Origin: Kingella pumchi
GTDB taxonomy: Bacteria; Pseudomonadota; Gammaproteobacteria; Burkholderiales; Neisseriaceae
Direction: 5' to 3'
Length of the DNA stretch: 21,922 nucleotides
Assembly: GCF_022288825.1 (NCBI RefSeq)
Contig: NZ_JAKOOW010000001.1
Location: 14,499 to 36,420 of the forward strand
Shown: positions 21,595-21,922 of the stretch, in pieces
Layout of the letters: every line of letters begins with the position of its first letter
How positions within the stretch are numbered: position 1 is the stretch's first letter
Notes under the pieces: model-generated
The model's database searches: none
Told to the model about the DNA's origin: nothing
Seen by the model: the letters and a program-made list of their open reading frames with translations, nothing else
Translations under genes and position numbers: made by a program

Positions 21595-21922
21595 TTAATC
21601 TGTTACGCGCAGGACATAGCTAAACGATACAGATGAATTATTTTTATCTTCACTTTTCATCGTCCAAGCAACTTTAATTGCCATACCCGAACCACTAGAA
21701 TTACAATTCCAATTACTTACCTTACCATTATTACCTATACTGGGTTCTTTTGGCTGCTCAATATCAGGACAAACTTTCCACTCATAGCCGGAAATATTAT
21801 TCATTTTACTATCTAATGCATTATTAAAATCTGCTAAATGCCATTTGGCCAAATTCCCATTGCTGACATTACCCTGCCAAGCTGCTTGTCCACTCCCTTT
21901 AAATGAAGAAGAATCTTCCTCA
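21595..21922 (-). CDS. PilV/PilI-like type IV pilus protein, C-terminal part (runs off the window)
   Basis: The frame is open to the right edge and ends at 21595; only the last 108 or so residues are visible. The segment WHLADFNNALDSKM followed by YEWKVCPD and a closing MAIKVAWTMKSED...SFSYVLRVTD matches the layout of the C-terminal head of PilV-type proteins (W-x-x-x-L/F-x-x-A-L, a Cys pair, and a final strand with V-x-W). Two cysteines are seen (VCPD and WNCNSS). The identification rests on these weak features and on position directly before pilW, the usual fimT-pilV-pilW-pilX order. The pilin N-terminus is outside the window. Confidence 0.6.
   Translation of the reverse strand, partial: EEDSSSFKGSGQAAWQGNVSNGNLAKWHLADFNNALDSKMNNISGYEWKVCPDIEQPKEPSIGNNGKVSNWNCNSSGSGMAIKVAWTMKSEDKNNSSVSFSYVLRVTD

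Noticed and set aside
1..21922. tRNA or rRNA genes
   Set aside because: No cloverleaf-like segment with a TTCGAATC-type T arm or CCA end, and no rRNA-like stretch was seen on either strand.

Overview
The window comes from a member of the Neisseriaceae that uses an AGGCAGCCTGAA-type DNA uptake sequence (DUS), the dialect described for Kingella-like species. By hand I count 51 copies of the 10-base core GCAGCCTGAA on the two strands, almost all in the first 18.8 kb. Most of the window is GC- and alanine-rich. Gene order (gmk-rpoZ-spoT, a minor pilin cluster, comM, rsmJ) also fits a betaproteobacterium of this family. I cannot name the genus or species.

Layout. 1-1700 (+): the 3' part of a PP2C-type protein phosphatase with an Ig-like N-terminal module, then a small membrane protein that may be frameshifted. 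1805-4462 (-): late histidine genes hisA, a DUF1643 gene, hisF and a fused hisIE; the AT-richer DUF1643 gene sits tightly inside the operon. 4662-7963 (-): an MnmC-type tRNA-modifying oxidoreductase without its methyltransferase half, a CopZ/HMA metal-binding protein and an aromatic amino acid permease close to Mtr. 8073-11152 (-): gmk, rpoZ and spoT. 11347-12978 (+): pyrG, divergent from gmk. 12979-13446 is a gene-free stretch packed with DUS copies. 13447-14193 (+): a SIMPL-domain protein. 14289-17542 (-): coaBC, a ferredoxin-type reductase and rsmJ. 17753-19252 (-): comM. 19361 to the right edge (-): four type IV minor pilin genes in the order PilV-like (partial), PilW, PilX/PilK-like, PilE/PilX-like pilin.

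How the parts relate. Most of the genes are housekeeping: histidine, CTP, GMP and CoA synthesis, tRNA and rRNA modification, and stringent response. The theme linking the window is natural transformation. The DNA carries dense uptake signals, ComM handles incoming single strands during recombination, and minor pilins help build the pilus that takes up DNA. DUS copies also do secondary work: inverted pairs form most of the likely transcription terminators, two DUS copies supply stop codons, and several are read as Gln-Pro-Glu inside proteins.

I do not see a clearly new defence or mobile system. The most unusual points are the DUF1643 gene coupled into the his operon, the Ig-like/PP2C fusion, the duplicated DUS terminator block with a dRS3-like element, the DUS stop codons, and the sharp switch to a DUS-free, AT-rich pilin cluster.
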